Below, piece after piece: positions 10,001 through 18,021 of a stretch of 53,719 nt of DNA. Made by a program: the position numbers and the translations under genes. This DNA comes from Ignavibacteriales bacterium (GTDB lineage Bacteria > Bacteroidota > Ignavibacteria > UBA10030). The notes below the pieces were generated by a model, which saw only the letters and a list, made by a program, of their open reading frames with translations, had not been told where the DNA came from and did not search any database. How positions within the stretch are numbered: position 1 is the first letter of the stretch; each line of letters begins with the position of its first letter. Location of the stretch: positions 1 to 53,719 of the forward strand of contig JAPLFP010000345.1 in NCBI GenBank assembly GCA_026390585.1, written 5' to 3'.

Positions 10001-10385
10001 CGGCAGAACCGTTGGAGAGAATTTTCCCCGCCTGCAAGCCGTGCCAGTAAGATGAGCCATTTGCCTTGAGCGTTCCGTTCTGCCGGCAGACCCAAATAAG
10101 CCCATCCTCGAAGGCGGCCGTCTTTCCTGTTCCACCCCCTTTGGGCCATTCAAACCCTTCGTCATCATTTGCATACGGGTTGAAAGAACCGTCGCCGTTG
10201 TTGCTGTAGTAATTGAAGATATTGTTGATCAGAAAGGCGGCGTAGAAGTCGTTCGTGGTGGTCTTGGCAAGCCGGTGGCTCTGCGTTTTGTTCTCGTTGC
10301 AGTCCTGGGCTTGGAGCGGAACGCGCAGCGTTGTGGCAAGAAGAATGATGAAGAAACAGAAGAAACCCTTGAGGGACTTTTTCAT
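7050..10385 (-). CDS. Large secreted protein with type IX secretion C-terminal tail
   Basis: A 1111-residue exported protein. The signal peptide is residues 1-27 (KKSLKGFFCFFIILLATTL ending LQAQ). An N-terminal module of about 480 residues is paralogous to the cargo at 3583 (GYRNLPMTSF, NVLRGLG, YLASGDPVTG, GPFTLAAGDTQEVVVA). A PKD/CARDB-like beta-sandwich region follows (LRRSDGSTAASVQLYDDGTHGDG, then NLNSDGIANPGEDIRI near the middle). The last 80 or so residues are a T9SS tail: QNYPNPFNPSTTIRFEL, VFNVLGQLLATLVD, SGVYFYQLQAGD and KKMILMK. The ATG at 10385 has AGGGAGG at good spacing and gives a clean signal peptide; an ATG at 10406 would add seven residues. No catalytic motif is seen. Probably a surface or extracellular structural or binding protein. 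Confidence 0.88.
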   Translation of the reverse strand: MKKSLKGFFCFFIILLATTLRVPLQAQDCNENKTQSHRLAKTTTNDFYAAFLINNIFNYYSNNGDGSFNPYANDDEGFEWPKGGGTGKTAAFEDGLIWVCRQNGTLKANGSSYWHGLQAGKILSNGSADDPSLPKYRVYRVRPDIGPTTTWGTAMKQKIQSQEGDLIRRYQSFTDSVIYVQYIKDWNEWPAADGAPYTDVNGNGVYDPSVDIPGVPGADQTLWHVSNDMNVQRAYSMGGATPIGLEVQRTIWGYNRLGLLGNIIFTKYRIVNKSGARLDSMYIGQWADPDLGGVAGTIYDTPGCDSTLSLGYVYSGREVYGGWGSPLPAFGYVLVQGPLVPGSFSDSAITSSGFRRGYRNLPMTSFIFTICGNATYVDASAGKPQSTIDLYNVLRGLGTKTGTPFIDPSTGNVTKYLASGDPVTGKGWIAPSDECTFTFSSGPFTLAAGDTQEVVVAATIAMGADRISSVTALKASAVQLRSSYRGTSQVLSPPSMAVTPTYTSGQNTQLALTADCRGLNVKSIDAFLRRSDGSTAASVQLYDDGTHGDGQAGDGMFAATYSLPQQSSGLSVDANVVYTNSSSTAWPGLVNNVTTAGPVLVTSPVIVSDNLNSDGIANPGEDIRIGFTLVNNSTATLQNLSVTLLSTSGSAFVGTVNAYSSVALKYDPPDATTYLTFIVPSATTDTIISFSLLIKDPTGNRWSSSFTIPVKLMRYPLVNQVVTRVSGLDGGDFAISIVDPAKVKSHVYYIYGLDSVGASKARGYRLLDSLTGTVLIDNHSLPDALGHTSPVVDGLKILSGTISNVEGGFFRVSVPQYAGTSVKPAFDILRNVWSDGMWSFDSPFSTIQAYALGRFNWQNNTTHDYEIRITSNDNTGSEYYLGSDGGALAGNAKASSRIPLQVWDVTKNMRLIVKVYQTKVVSTSYDTLGGGALTNLGVGVGWNQLFGSSAIPYAEPLPAISPVETPANTSVLGRMVFVDWKGKRYLPPAGTVIRISSHHLVSSADSWSFNPAQILAGSPQPVVPTSFSLSQNYPNPFNPSTTIRFELAQHSSVKLKVFNVLGQLLATLVDKQRNAGFYLVEWNAQGTASGVYFYQLQAGDVIQTKKMILMK

Positions 10386-10655
10386 GATTGCCTCCCTGGC
10401 ATTCATGGCTTGACGATGCTGCTATAGCGTGGATCGTGTCGGGCCAGAACAATTGAAGCAAAAAGTCGATCTTGGATTTCAGCGATCCCCAACCACTTAA
10501 TCTACCCCCGTCTCGAACAAAACGCAAGCCCACATCACCCAGAAATGGGAAACCGCTTCATTATGAGGCAGAATTTTATTTCTTTTCATATGCCCTTTGA
10601 GTTAACTTCTCTCACTCGTGTTTTTGTCAGTTCACAAAACTAAGAAGGCCTTTCT

Positions 10656-12965
10656 ATGAACCGACGCGATGCCATCAGGCTTTTCGGCACATCTCTCGCA
10701 ACCTTGCCGCTGTCCAAGATTAGATCATTTGAGTACAAGGATTTTGTTTTCGATGACGATGCGATGGATCAATTGGACCGATTGAAGTCAGAACCCGCAT
10801 GCCGTTGCGAGGTGCGGATGGAGCGCGGTGGCGCGCGCCTCTTCCTGAACGGGAAAGAAGAATATCCCCTCCTTGCCGTGAGCTCGAGCCTGCTCCACAC
10901 CGCGCCAAGCTATCGGAAGGCCGGCATAAAATTCTTGCATCCTCTGATCGGCCTAGAGGACGGTTGGATTGGTCCTGGCAAGTATGACTGGGAACGGTTC
11001 GACAAGTATTTTGCGAAACTGCTGGAGCTCGTTCCCGACGCCTTCCTCTTGCCACGCCTCCACCCCTACGCTCCGGAGTGGTGGAAAGAATCTCACCCGA
11101 ATGAACTTGTGAAATGCGGCCTACCCATTGACGCCGGCCAATATAAGGCACCCGCGCAGATCATCGAAGGAGGATTCAACTGGACGTCATTGGGTGATCC
11201 GTATGCGGCATCGTTCGCATCGGAAATCTGGAAGAAAGAAACCATCGAGATGCTCAGGAATTTTCTCCGCCACATGGAGGCGTCACCGCTTAAAAGTAGA
11301 ATGATGGGATACCAAATTTCCGGGATGCATACCGGCGAGTGGCACTATATCGGATGCCGATGGATGCCGGACTACAGTGCCCCCATGGAGAAAATCGCCG
11401 GCCCGATTCCGTCAACGGAAAGAAGAATCAACAAGGGTGGGCCGCTGATGCGCGACCCGGAAAAGGATCGCGACATCATTGAGTTCTACAGAAAATATCA
11501 CATGAACACAGCAGAGACGGTGGCATTGTTTGGGAAGGTTATTAAAGAAGAGACAGAGCGGCGGGTGATCTGCGGTACGTTCTTCTGCTATGTTCTGGAG
11601 AATGTGATGATCCAGGAGGCGGGACATCTGGTGCCGGAGCCGGTCCTTCGATCGCCCGACTTCGACTACATAGCAACTCCGTATACCTATCAGCGAAGCA
11701 ACGTGCCTGGCCGCCAACGGTGGGACAGCGACGTGATTGACGATGCGGGCAATTGGCTTGGACGTGCGCGGGGAGTCGGGGGCGACGGTGCCTATAGGGT
11801 TCTGAGTGAATCCATTCGTCGGAACAACAAGATGTTTATTTCTGAAATGGATCCGAGCACATACCTTGAGCCCTATAGAAGAAGCGAAGGTGGCTCTGGT
11901 TCGGAGACCGTTGAAGGGACGCTCAAAATCCTTCAGCGCGATCTTGGGCAGGTATTTGCCACAGGTCATGCCGGCTGGTTGTTCGACTTCGGTCATCTCA
12001 GTCCCCCCTTCAAGGCAAACAGAGGTTGGTACGATGACCCACCGATGATCAAGGTGATCAAGTCGTTCGCGGAACTCGGCAGCACAAATCGACACAGACT
12101 CGACATCAGTCCGGTGTCAGAAATTGCCGCGGTCTACGAACCGAAGTCATGGATGGCCACCGAACATTGGTGGGCCGAAGAACCGTGGAACAATTTCGGC
12201 ATTGTGATCAGCGATTTCTTCGGTCATTGGGTTGTCAACTCACAAGCGAGGACGATCAACCGCGTCGGCGCCCCGACGGATTTTCTATACAGGTTTGATT
12301 TGAAGCCCGAAGATCGCTCGCGGTTTAAACTCTTCCTAATGGTCAACACGTTCTTTCTTATAGCGGAAGAAGTGAAACAGCTGCAGAACCTCTTCAAAGG
12401 AAGTGGCGCTACGGTTGTCTGGTTCTACGCTCCGGGATACATCGGCCCGGACCGCTTCGAACCGAAACAAATGGAAGTTTTGACAGGGTTTTCCTTCAAG
12501 CGCATCGATGAGCCGGGGCCGATGATGATTCGATGCTTGATCGACGATTCGGGGACGAAGTTCTTCAGGGACTTTGGCGTCAAGAAGCCGCACTATCCGC
12601 GGTTCGCGGTGGTGCAGGGGGAGAAGGATGGAGTGCGTGTGCACGGTCAGTGGACGGACAACGGAGAAATAGCGTTTGCGAGTAAGGAGCACGACGGCTT
12701 CACATCGTTCTATGCGGGGACGGGCCCGTTGCCGGTCGAGGTAATCCGATGGATATCAACAAAGGCCGGTGTGAAGATGTGGAGCTCAAAATCGGACAAC
12801 GTCCGCGCATCGAAAGGTGCAGCCATGGTCGTTGCCTCCGATGACGGAGAGCGAACCGTCCGCTTTCCTGTCCCAATGGCTCCCATCGAGGGGGGCAATG
12901 CCAAGCGGGAGCATCGATTGACCATGGAGTTTGGAGAGGTGAGAGTGTTTATGCGAAAGAGCTAG
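10656..12965 (+). CDS. Putative glycoside hydrolase, GH42-like TIM barrel, possible Tat substrate
   Basis: A 769-residue protein. The N-terminus (NRRDAIRLFGTSLATLPLS) resembles a twin-arginine signal, though its hydrophobic stretch is short. Residues 55-400 read like a (beta/alpha)8 barrel of the GH42 beta-galactosidase kind: YDWERFDKYFAKLLE, LLPRLHPYAPEWWKE, then GYQISGMHTGEWHY with Glu228 as candidate acid/base and KMFISEMDPSTYL with Glu397 as candidate nucleophile. The C-terminal part (about 480-640) looks like the flavodoxin-like trimerisation domain of GH42 (FFLIAEEVKQLQNLFKGSGATVVWFYAPGY). Specificity cannot be read. AAGAAGG lies upstream of the ATG. It heads a run of exported carbohydrate-related genes on the same strand. 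Confidence 0.7.
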   Translation: MNRRDAIRLFGTSLATLPLSKIRSFEYKDFVFDDDAMDQLDRLKSEPACRCEVRMERGGARLFLNGKEEYPLLAVSSSLLHTAPSYRKAGIKFLHPLIGLEDGWIGPGKYDWERFDKYFAKLLELVPDAFLLPRLHPYAPEWWKESHPNELVKCGLPIDAGQYKAPAQIIEGGFNWTSLGDPYAASFASEIWKKETIEMLRNFLRHMEASPLKSRMMGYQISGMHTGEWHYIGCRWMPDYSAPMEKIAGPIPSTERRINKGGPLMRDPEKDRDIIEFYRKYHMNTAETVALFGKVIKEETERRVICGTFFCYVLENVMIQEAGHLVPEPVLRSPDFDYIATPYTYQRSNVPGRQRWDSDVIDDAGNWLGRARGVGGDGAYRVLSESIRRNNKMFISEMDPSTYLEPYRRSEGGSGSETVEGTLKILQRDLGQVFATGHAGWLFDFGHLSPPFKANRGWYDDPPMIKVIKSFAELGSTNRHRLDISPVSEIAAVYEPKSWMATEHWWAEEPWNNFGIVISDFFGHWVVNSQARTINRVGAPTDFLYRFDLKPEDRSRFKLFLMVNTFFLIAEEVKQLQNLFKGSGATVVWFYAPGYIGPDRFEPKQMEVLTGFSFKRIDEPGPMMIRCLIDDSGTKFFRDFGVKKPHYPRFAVVQGEKDGVRVHGQWTDNGEIAFASKEHDGFTSFYAGTGPLPVEVIRWISTKAGVKMWSSKSDNVRASKGAAMVVASDDGERTVRFPVPMAPIEGGNAKREHRLTMEFGEVRVFMRKS

Positions 12966-13023
12966 GTCAAAACGTTCCTTCTGCGACGCATTTATCATCA
13001 GCCGGGCGACTCAGCGTCGTGTC

Positions 13024-13052
13024 TTGACAATGGTTCAAAAGCGCGATACATT
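13024..13052 (+). promoter_or_regulatory. Candidate sigma70-type promoter
   Basis: A perfect TTGACA at 13024-13029 is followed after 17 bases by TACATT at 13047-13052. It lies about 75 bases upstream of the GTG start of the small lipoprotein gene. Seen by eye only; it would allow transcription independent of the upstream GH42-like gene. Confidence 0.4.
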
Positions 13053-13127
13053 TCTGCCAGATTTTGAACCATCACATGCTGAAGAGCCATAATCATCATG
13101 CGCTACCTTTGGCTATTGGAGGATGAA

Positions 13128-13580
13128 GTGATTAAAGCTCTCCTCGTCTGCGGCACAATTCTCTTCCTGGGAGGATGCGAGAGGTTGCCGGACCCCCCTT
13201 TGGCCCCCGCGTCTAGCTCCGCCCCAGCAGGACAAATTCTGATTATCCATGGGTTCGGCAATGCCGACACGGCAAGCGTTGGGAATGAGGGATACCGAGT
13301 TGGATGGTATTTTGATTTCAAAGACTATGATAGCCTCAGAATCAACTTCTCCGCAAAGCGACTCGCTTTTGGTTCGTCGGTCGATCACATTCTGATCAAG
13401 GTTGGACCAGCCTGCTACATCAGTGACTCCCTCTCTGCTTCTCAGAAAGATTTTTCCCTTTTTATCAAACCCGCTGCCATTCCAAAGTCGCAATTCGCTG
13501 CATTGGTGTTCATTGTTCCAGACGCCGATGCCACCCTCTTGCTCTCACAGTTACGCGTGATCGGCTGGGCCATGCACTAG
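13128..13580 (+). CDS. Small lipoprotein, unknown function
   Basis: A 150-residue protein. I place the start at the GTG at 13128, because a perfect GGAGG (13118-13122) lies five bases upstream and the resulting N-terminus (VIKALLVCGTILFLGGCERL) is a compact lipoprotein signal with lipobox LGGC and lipidation at Cys17. An ATG at 13098 in the same frame lacks such a site and would put charged residues before the signal. The mature part starts with a Pro/Ser/Ala-rich linker and then looks like a small beta-sandwich (YRVGWYFDFKDYDSLRINF). No family recognised. It lies between two glycoside-hydrolase-like genes and has its own candidate promoter. Confidence 0.65.
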   Translation: MIKALLVCGTILFLGGCERLPDPPLAPASSSAPAGQILIIHGFGNADTASVGNEGYRVGWYFDFKDYDSLRINFSAKRLAFGSSVDHILIKVGPACYISDSLSASQKDFSLFIKPAAIPKSQFAALVFIVPDADATLLLSQLRVIGWAMH

Positions 13581-13924
13581 GCTCGAATCGGGGAGTCATC
13601 CGCTATCAATTTGAAATTGAGTATTCTCACGCACGGTGATTCGATAAGAGTTCAACCGCCTGTTGTCGGCGTGGTCTGTGCAGTTCTATTTCATTTGCAC
13701 GGCTGATGTTGAGCGTTCCACGAAGAGTGCGCGGGCTGTTTCGTCCCGGATGTTCGGCTTGATTTTTGAGCGACCGTCTGCTATCATGGCTGCAATTGTA
13801 TTTCGAGAAGGCTCTTCTCGGTCTCCGACATCGGGAAGGGAGGGTGCCTTTGCATTTTCCCCGCAGGAGGTCCCACATGACCGTGTCATCCATCGCCCCA
13901 CATCCGCACCGGAGGAACAAATCC
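13581..13924. other. Intergenic region without a recognised gene
   Basis: About 340 bases before the three-gene operon. I see no convincing coding region, terminator or promoter. An in-frame upstream ATG at 13877 with CAGGAGG (see the next gene) is an alternative start for the operon's first gene. Confidence 0.5.
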
Positions 13925-16231
13925 ATGAAGCGATCTCGTTTGATGCTTTCCTTCACAATTGCGTCTGTTATTGTCTTATCGGCACGTGCACAAGAGGGGG
14001 GCAGGGTCAGCGACGTTCTGAAACGCATTGTCACCCTGGAAATCCCTGCCTCGGGATATCCTGTCGAGCGCACCGTGGTCGAGGCAATGAAGAAAACCTT
14101 CGGTCAGACTGCTTCCGTTGTGGAAGTGCCGGCGGGTCAGGCGCTTCGGAAAGGATCGTTCCGTATCCAGGTCTTGCGCTCCGGCGCCGAAGCGTCTGCT
14201 GGTTGGTTTCGACTTCAGATGTCACAAGATGGGACCGGTGAGCTGACGGCATCGCACACTCACTTGCTGTATACGGCATTCTGCCGTGTCCGTGACGAAT
14301 GGGCCGACAACAAGGTCGAGGAGTTTGCACAAGGGCGAACCGCCTCGACACGCCTTCCGTGGCTGGAAGGAAACGACGGGATGTTCGCTTCCCTGCCCCG
14401 TTTCATTCGCAACTATGATCCGGAAGCGACAATCCAGGAGCTCGCGCGGCTTGGGTGCTCGCATGTGTCTGTCAACGTTCTTGCATCTCCGACGGCGTAT
14501 GAAGAAGGACCTCCGGGAGAGATCTATCCACGTTTTTACGCCAGCAGCCCGGATCTTGATCAATTCGTAGTGAGCGACCTTACCCGTGGTCTGTACCCAC
14601 CCGAGTATCTTCAGGCAAATCTCGATCTTCTGAAAAAAAACGTTGCGCTCGCTCTTGCTTACGGTCTCACACCGGGCCTCACCATATGTTCACCGTGGAC
14701 CATGCCGGAGGCTTTCTTCACAAAGTACCCGTACCTGCGTGGAGCGCGAGTTGACCATCCATATCGTAGCTATCGGCCACGCTATACCGCAACGCTCAGT
14801 CATCCGGTTGTCCGGTGGCACTACGCACAGCTGATGGTGGCGATGATGAAGGAAGTGCCGGAGCTTGGATATCTGTACTTGTGGACGAACGACAGCGGCT
14901 CGGGGTTCGAATATGTGTCGACACTCTATGCTGGCAGAAATGGCGGCGCATATCTCATCAGGGAGTGGAAATCTGATGAATCGATTGCCCGTGCAGCGGG
15001 TGAGAACGTTCTACGATACCTCCGCCTGTTGCGCGATGCTGCATCAGAAACCAACCCTCGCTTCCGCGTGATCACATCGGCATCCTGGTTTGGTGCTGAG
15101 CAGGATATTATTCTGGGGGGCCTGGGTGATCGATTGGACCTTTATGTTCAACCTGCTGATACGGCGAATGCGCGTCGCTGGCCTGTTCTTCGGGCTCTTG
15201 AGACCAAAGGATCTCAGTTATTTGGTGCCGCACGCGCTGCAACCAACTACATCCTCGGTGCTCCGTGTCCGTGGTTGAGTCGCGACAGACTCGAAGCCGC
15301 AATGAGCCCTGGCATACGACATGTTGCAGTGACATTTGATCCGCCGTCGCTCGCGCCATGGAGCATCAATAGAGAGATCATCCGCGCCTTTCAGTCTGAC
15401 ACGAAGCGCACGGTAGACGAAATTGTTGGGTCAACAGCACGGCGTTGGGCTGGGATCACCGAAGGCGAAATGCTCGTACGGGCATGGCGTCTCACCGATC
15501 AGGCTGTTCGCTCTTTTCCCGACATTCCTCTCTATGGCACCAGCTGGGCGTTTCCATTGTACCGGCATTGGGTGAGACCGTTCGTGCCGAATATTCTGGC
15601 AATTCCGGAGAACGAACGACGGTACTATGAGCAGCACATGATTGCCACGTTCAACAATCCTACGATGATAGACTTCGGTGCCGATGCGCTCTGGTTATTG
15701 ATCGACACGGCACAGGCGAACTCTATTGTCCGGACATGCGACTCACTGGTGTGGAAGCCTTTGGACGAGGCTCTTGCGGTTCTGGATGTCTCACTCAAAC
15801 GGCAGGCACAAAGCTCGAGCATACGCGACGTACTCCAGGATCAACGCAATCGTTTGCAGGGGTTGCGCTGTTATTTCCGAACACTGCGCAATATTGCCGG
15901 CTGGATCGCAAACGTGCGCGGGTATATGGCAGCATCTTCCCGGGGTGCGCAGATAGCGATGCTCTCATCGGTGCGCGCAACAATTGACGATGAGCTGAAG
16001 AATGCTGAAGACCTGCTCCGATTGTGGAACACGAGCCATACGAATTTCATGCCAGTAGCCTCACTTGGGGAAAACTGGGCTTTCTATGGGAGCAACCTTG
16101 GTGAGTTGTTACAAAAGAAAATCGATCTGATGAAGAAGCACCGCGAGGATATTCCGTTTATCGATCCGAACTTCATGTGGAGGATGGGGGCTGAATGTCC
16201 CGTGCCACCAGCCGAATATCTAAAGTATTGA
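13925..16231 (+). CDS. Exported protein with glucuronidase/hexosaminidase-like N-domain and predicted barrel
   Basis: A 768-residue exported protein. The signal peptide is residues 1-22 (KRSRLMLSFTIASVIVLSARAQ). Residues 30-125 look like the small alpha/beta domain that precedes the catalytic barrel in GH67, GH20 and GH84 enzymes (VTLEIPASGYPVERTVVEAMK, then a strand-turn pattern with GTGELTASHTHLLYTAF). Residues 150-450 read as a TIM barrel (RNYDPEATIQELARLGCSHVSVN, LALAYGLTPGLTICSPW, GYLYLWTNDSGSGFEY, ASWFGAEQDIILGG). An acidic pair near WTNDSGSGFE is a candidate active site, but I cannot assign a family. The C-terminal third is mostly helical. The start at 13925 follows GGAGG; the ATG at 13877 with CAGGAGG is also possible but gives a long polar leader. 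First gene of a tight operon. Confidence 0.7.
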   Translation: MKRSRLMLSFTIASVIVLSARAQEGGRVSDVLKRIVTLEIPASGYPVERTVVEAMKKTFGQTASVVEVPAGQALRKGSFRIQVLRSGAEASAGWFRLQMSQDGTGELTASHTHLLYTAFCRVRDEWADNKVEEFAQGRTASTRLPWLEGNDGMFASLPRFIRNYDPEATIQELARLGCSHVSVNVLASPTAYEEGPPGEIYPRFYASSPDLDQFVVSDLTRGLYPPEYLQANLDLLKKNVALALAYGLTPGLTICSPWTMPEAFFTKYPYLRGARVDHPYRSYRPRYTATLSHPVVRWHYAQLMVAMMKEVPELGYLYLWTNDSGSGFEYVSTLYAGRNGGAYLIREWKSDESIARAAGENVLRYLRLLRDAASETNPRFRVITSASWFGAEQDIILGGLGDRLDLYVQPADTANARRWPVLRALETKGSQLFGAARAATNYILGAPCPWLSRDRLEAAMSPGIRHVAVTFDPPSLAPWSINREIIRAFQSDTKRTVDEIVGSTARRWAGITEGEMLVRAWRLTDQAVRSFPDIPLYGTSWAFPLYRHWVRPFVPNILAIPENERRYYEQHMIATFNNPTMIDFGADALWLLIDTAQANSIVRTCDSLVWKPLDEALAVLDVSLKRQAQSSSIRDVLQDQRNRLQGLRCYFRTLRNIAGWIANVRGYMAASSRGAQIAMLSSVRATIDDELKNAEDLLRLWNTSHTNFMPVASLGENWAFYGSNLGELLQKKIDLMKKHREDIPFIDPNFMWRMGAECPVPPAEYLKY

Positions 16232-16257
16232 ACAGAAGTGTTTCCGGAGATTGTCTC

Positions 16258-18021
16258 ATGCGACGACCTGTGTTCATTATGGTATTCCTGGTCACCCTCG
16301 GCAGTCTGTACGCAATGGCCGACGATGGCGTATTTGAAGCCCGGCAGCGCCGGTTTCTGGAGGTTGTGAGCAGAGAACCGGGCGTGAGTATCCACAGTCT
16401 TGCGGCGAAATTTGCCGTAGGCCGAGATATTCAAAGAGCCATGATGGAGTTTGACTCTGCCATCGGGTCGTTTCATGGCTACACGCTGATGGGGACCTTC
16501 CTTCGCTTCCGTTCCATCCTTCCGGATTCAACGCGCGGGAAGGTGAGGGATATCTTCCGGTCGAGGGGTTTGTACCGGGGAGACACCGAGAACCATTGGG
16601 TCATGCATTATGCGGGTCTGTATCTTGCAGCGCAGACCTGGCCACACGAGGACGGAACACAATGGTTCAATGGACGCAGCTCGGATGAAAACTTCCGCGA
16701 CGCAAAAGAGTGGCTCAATCACTGGATGACGGTTGCGACCACCATCGGCCAGGGGGAGTTCGACTCGCCCACCTACATGCCGGCTTTCCTTGCGCCCATG
16801 CTTGTGCTGTACGATTGTGCAACTGATCCGGCCATGAAAACAAAAGCGCAGATGATGTGCGATCTCCTCCTCGCCGACTTCGCTGTGGAGCACCTGCACG
16901 GCAACTACGGCGGAGGCCACAGCCGTGATTATCCCGCAGACATTATCAATCCTCTGGCAGCACAGACAACGCGGGTCTTGTGGCTTTACTTTGGCGAACC
17001 AAAACGAGAAACTTGGGAAGAAGCAAACTTCCTGCCGAGGGTCCGCAGTTCGTGGGAAAGCGTGTTCGCGGCATTGAGCACATATCGCATGCCCGACATC
17101 ATTCTTCACATAGCCACAGACCGATCCACACCCTATGTTCAGCGCGAGCGCAAACGGGTGCGCAACGTCATGCGCTTTGGGGACGAACTCAATCCTCCCG
17201 CGTACAAATACTCCTACATAACAGAAGATTACATCCTTGGATCTTTACAGGGAGGAGTCCTGGAGCCTTTCCAGCAACACACATGGGATGTCACGTTTGT
17301 TTCCGAAAAACCGAACAATACAATCTTCACGCTGCACCCCTATTACTCGAGCCGCCAGCTTGGGATGTTCTTCCCCGAAGAGCTCAACGTTCTTGCACAG
17401 GACGTGGACCGGTACAAGCTTGTGTACACAAGCCCGGACAAATGGAACTCCAGCTCGCCATATGAACAAACGTTTCAAAACAAGAACATCATTATCGTTC
17501 TCTATAATATTGCACCCGGAGCGCACCACCCCCACATTGATGGATTCTTTCCAAAGACGCTTGATGCCCGCACGGTAGATTCAACGGGTTGGATCTTCTG
17601 TCGAGGTGGAAACACCGCTATCGCATTCTATCCTCTGAAACCGTATGAGTGGATTAATGAAGAGAAGAACTGGAGGTTGCGGAGTCATGATCTGAAGAAC
17701 GGCGCTGTTGTCGAGATCGCGTCGATCCACACTGTTGCAAACTATGACGAATTCACACGCCGTATGCGCTCGCAACGGGTGGAATCGAAGGACTTCGAGC
17801 GCACATTGACGGTGACATATCTATCGCTCAGAGGGGACACGCTGACTTTTACGTACGACGGTCTCCGGCTGCTGAACGGCAAAACTGTGGATCTGGCAAA
17901 GACCAGGTTCTATGATGGGCCATTTATGTCGGCCGAAGTCGGCGCCGGGATCATCGAACTTCGCTACCGGGATCGCGTCAGGATCCTTGATTTTCAGAAA
18001 GGAAGGATCACTGAGCGATGA
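16258..18021 (+). CDS. Exported protein, probable alpha/alpha-toroid (lyase- or hydrolase-like)
   Basis: A 587-residue exported protein. The signal peptide is about residues 1-21 (RRPVFIMVFLVTLGSLYAMA). The first half is rich in aromatic, paired helices (NHWVMHYAGLYLAAQTWP, AKEWLNHWMTV, YMPAFLAPMLVLYDCA), as in alpha/alpha toroids of polysaccharide lyases and unsaturated-sugar hydrolases. A GNYGGGHSRDY segment follows near residue 220. The second half looks like a beta-sandwich with GAHHPHIDGFF, a His-rich loop comparable in style to heparinase II/III lyases. I do not recognise the exact family, and catalysis is inference. It starts 26 bases after the preceding stop; its stop overlaps the next start (ATGA). 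Confidence 0.65.
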   Translation: MRRPVFIMVFLVTLGSLYAMADDGVFEARQRRFLEVVSREPGVSIHSLAAKFAVGRDIQRAMMEFDSAIGSFHGYTLMGTFLRFRSILPDSTRGKVRDIFRSRGLYRGDTENHWVMHYAGLYLAAQTWPHEDGTQWFNGRSSDENFRDAKEWLNHWMTVATTIGQGEFDSPTYMPAFLAPMLVLYDCATDPAMKTKAQMMCDLLLADFAVEHLHGNYGGGHSRDYPADIINPLAAQTTRVLWLYFGEPKRETWEEANFLPRVRSSWESVFAALSTYRMPDIILHIATDRSTPYVQRERKRVRNVMRFGDELNPPAYKYSYITEDYILGSLQGGVLEPFQQHTWDVTFVSEKPNNTIFTLHPYYSSRQLGMFFPEELNVLAQDVDRYKLVYTSPDKWNSSSPYEQTFQNKNIIIVLYNIAPGAHHPHIDGFFPKTLDARTVDSTGWIFCRGGNTAIAFYPLKPYEWINEEKNWRLRSHDLKNGAVVEIASIHTVANYDEFTRRMRSQRVESKDFERTLTVTYLSLRGDTLTFTYDGLRLLNGKTVDLAKTRFYDGPFMSAEVGAGIIELRYRDRVRILDFQKGRITER

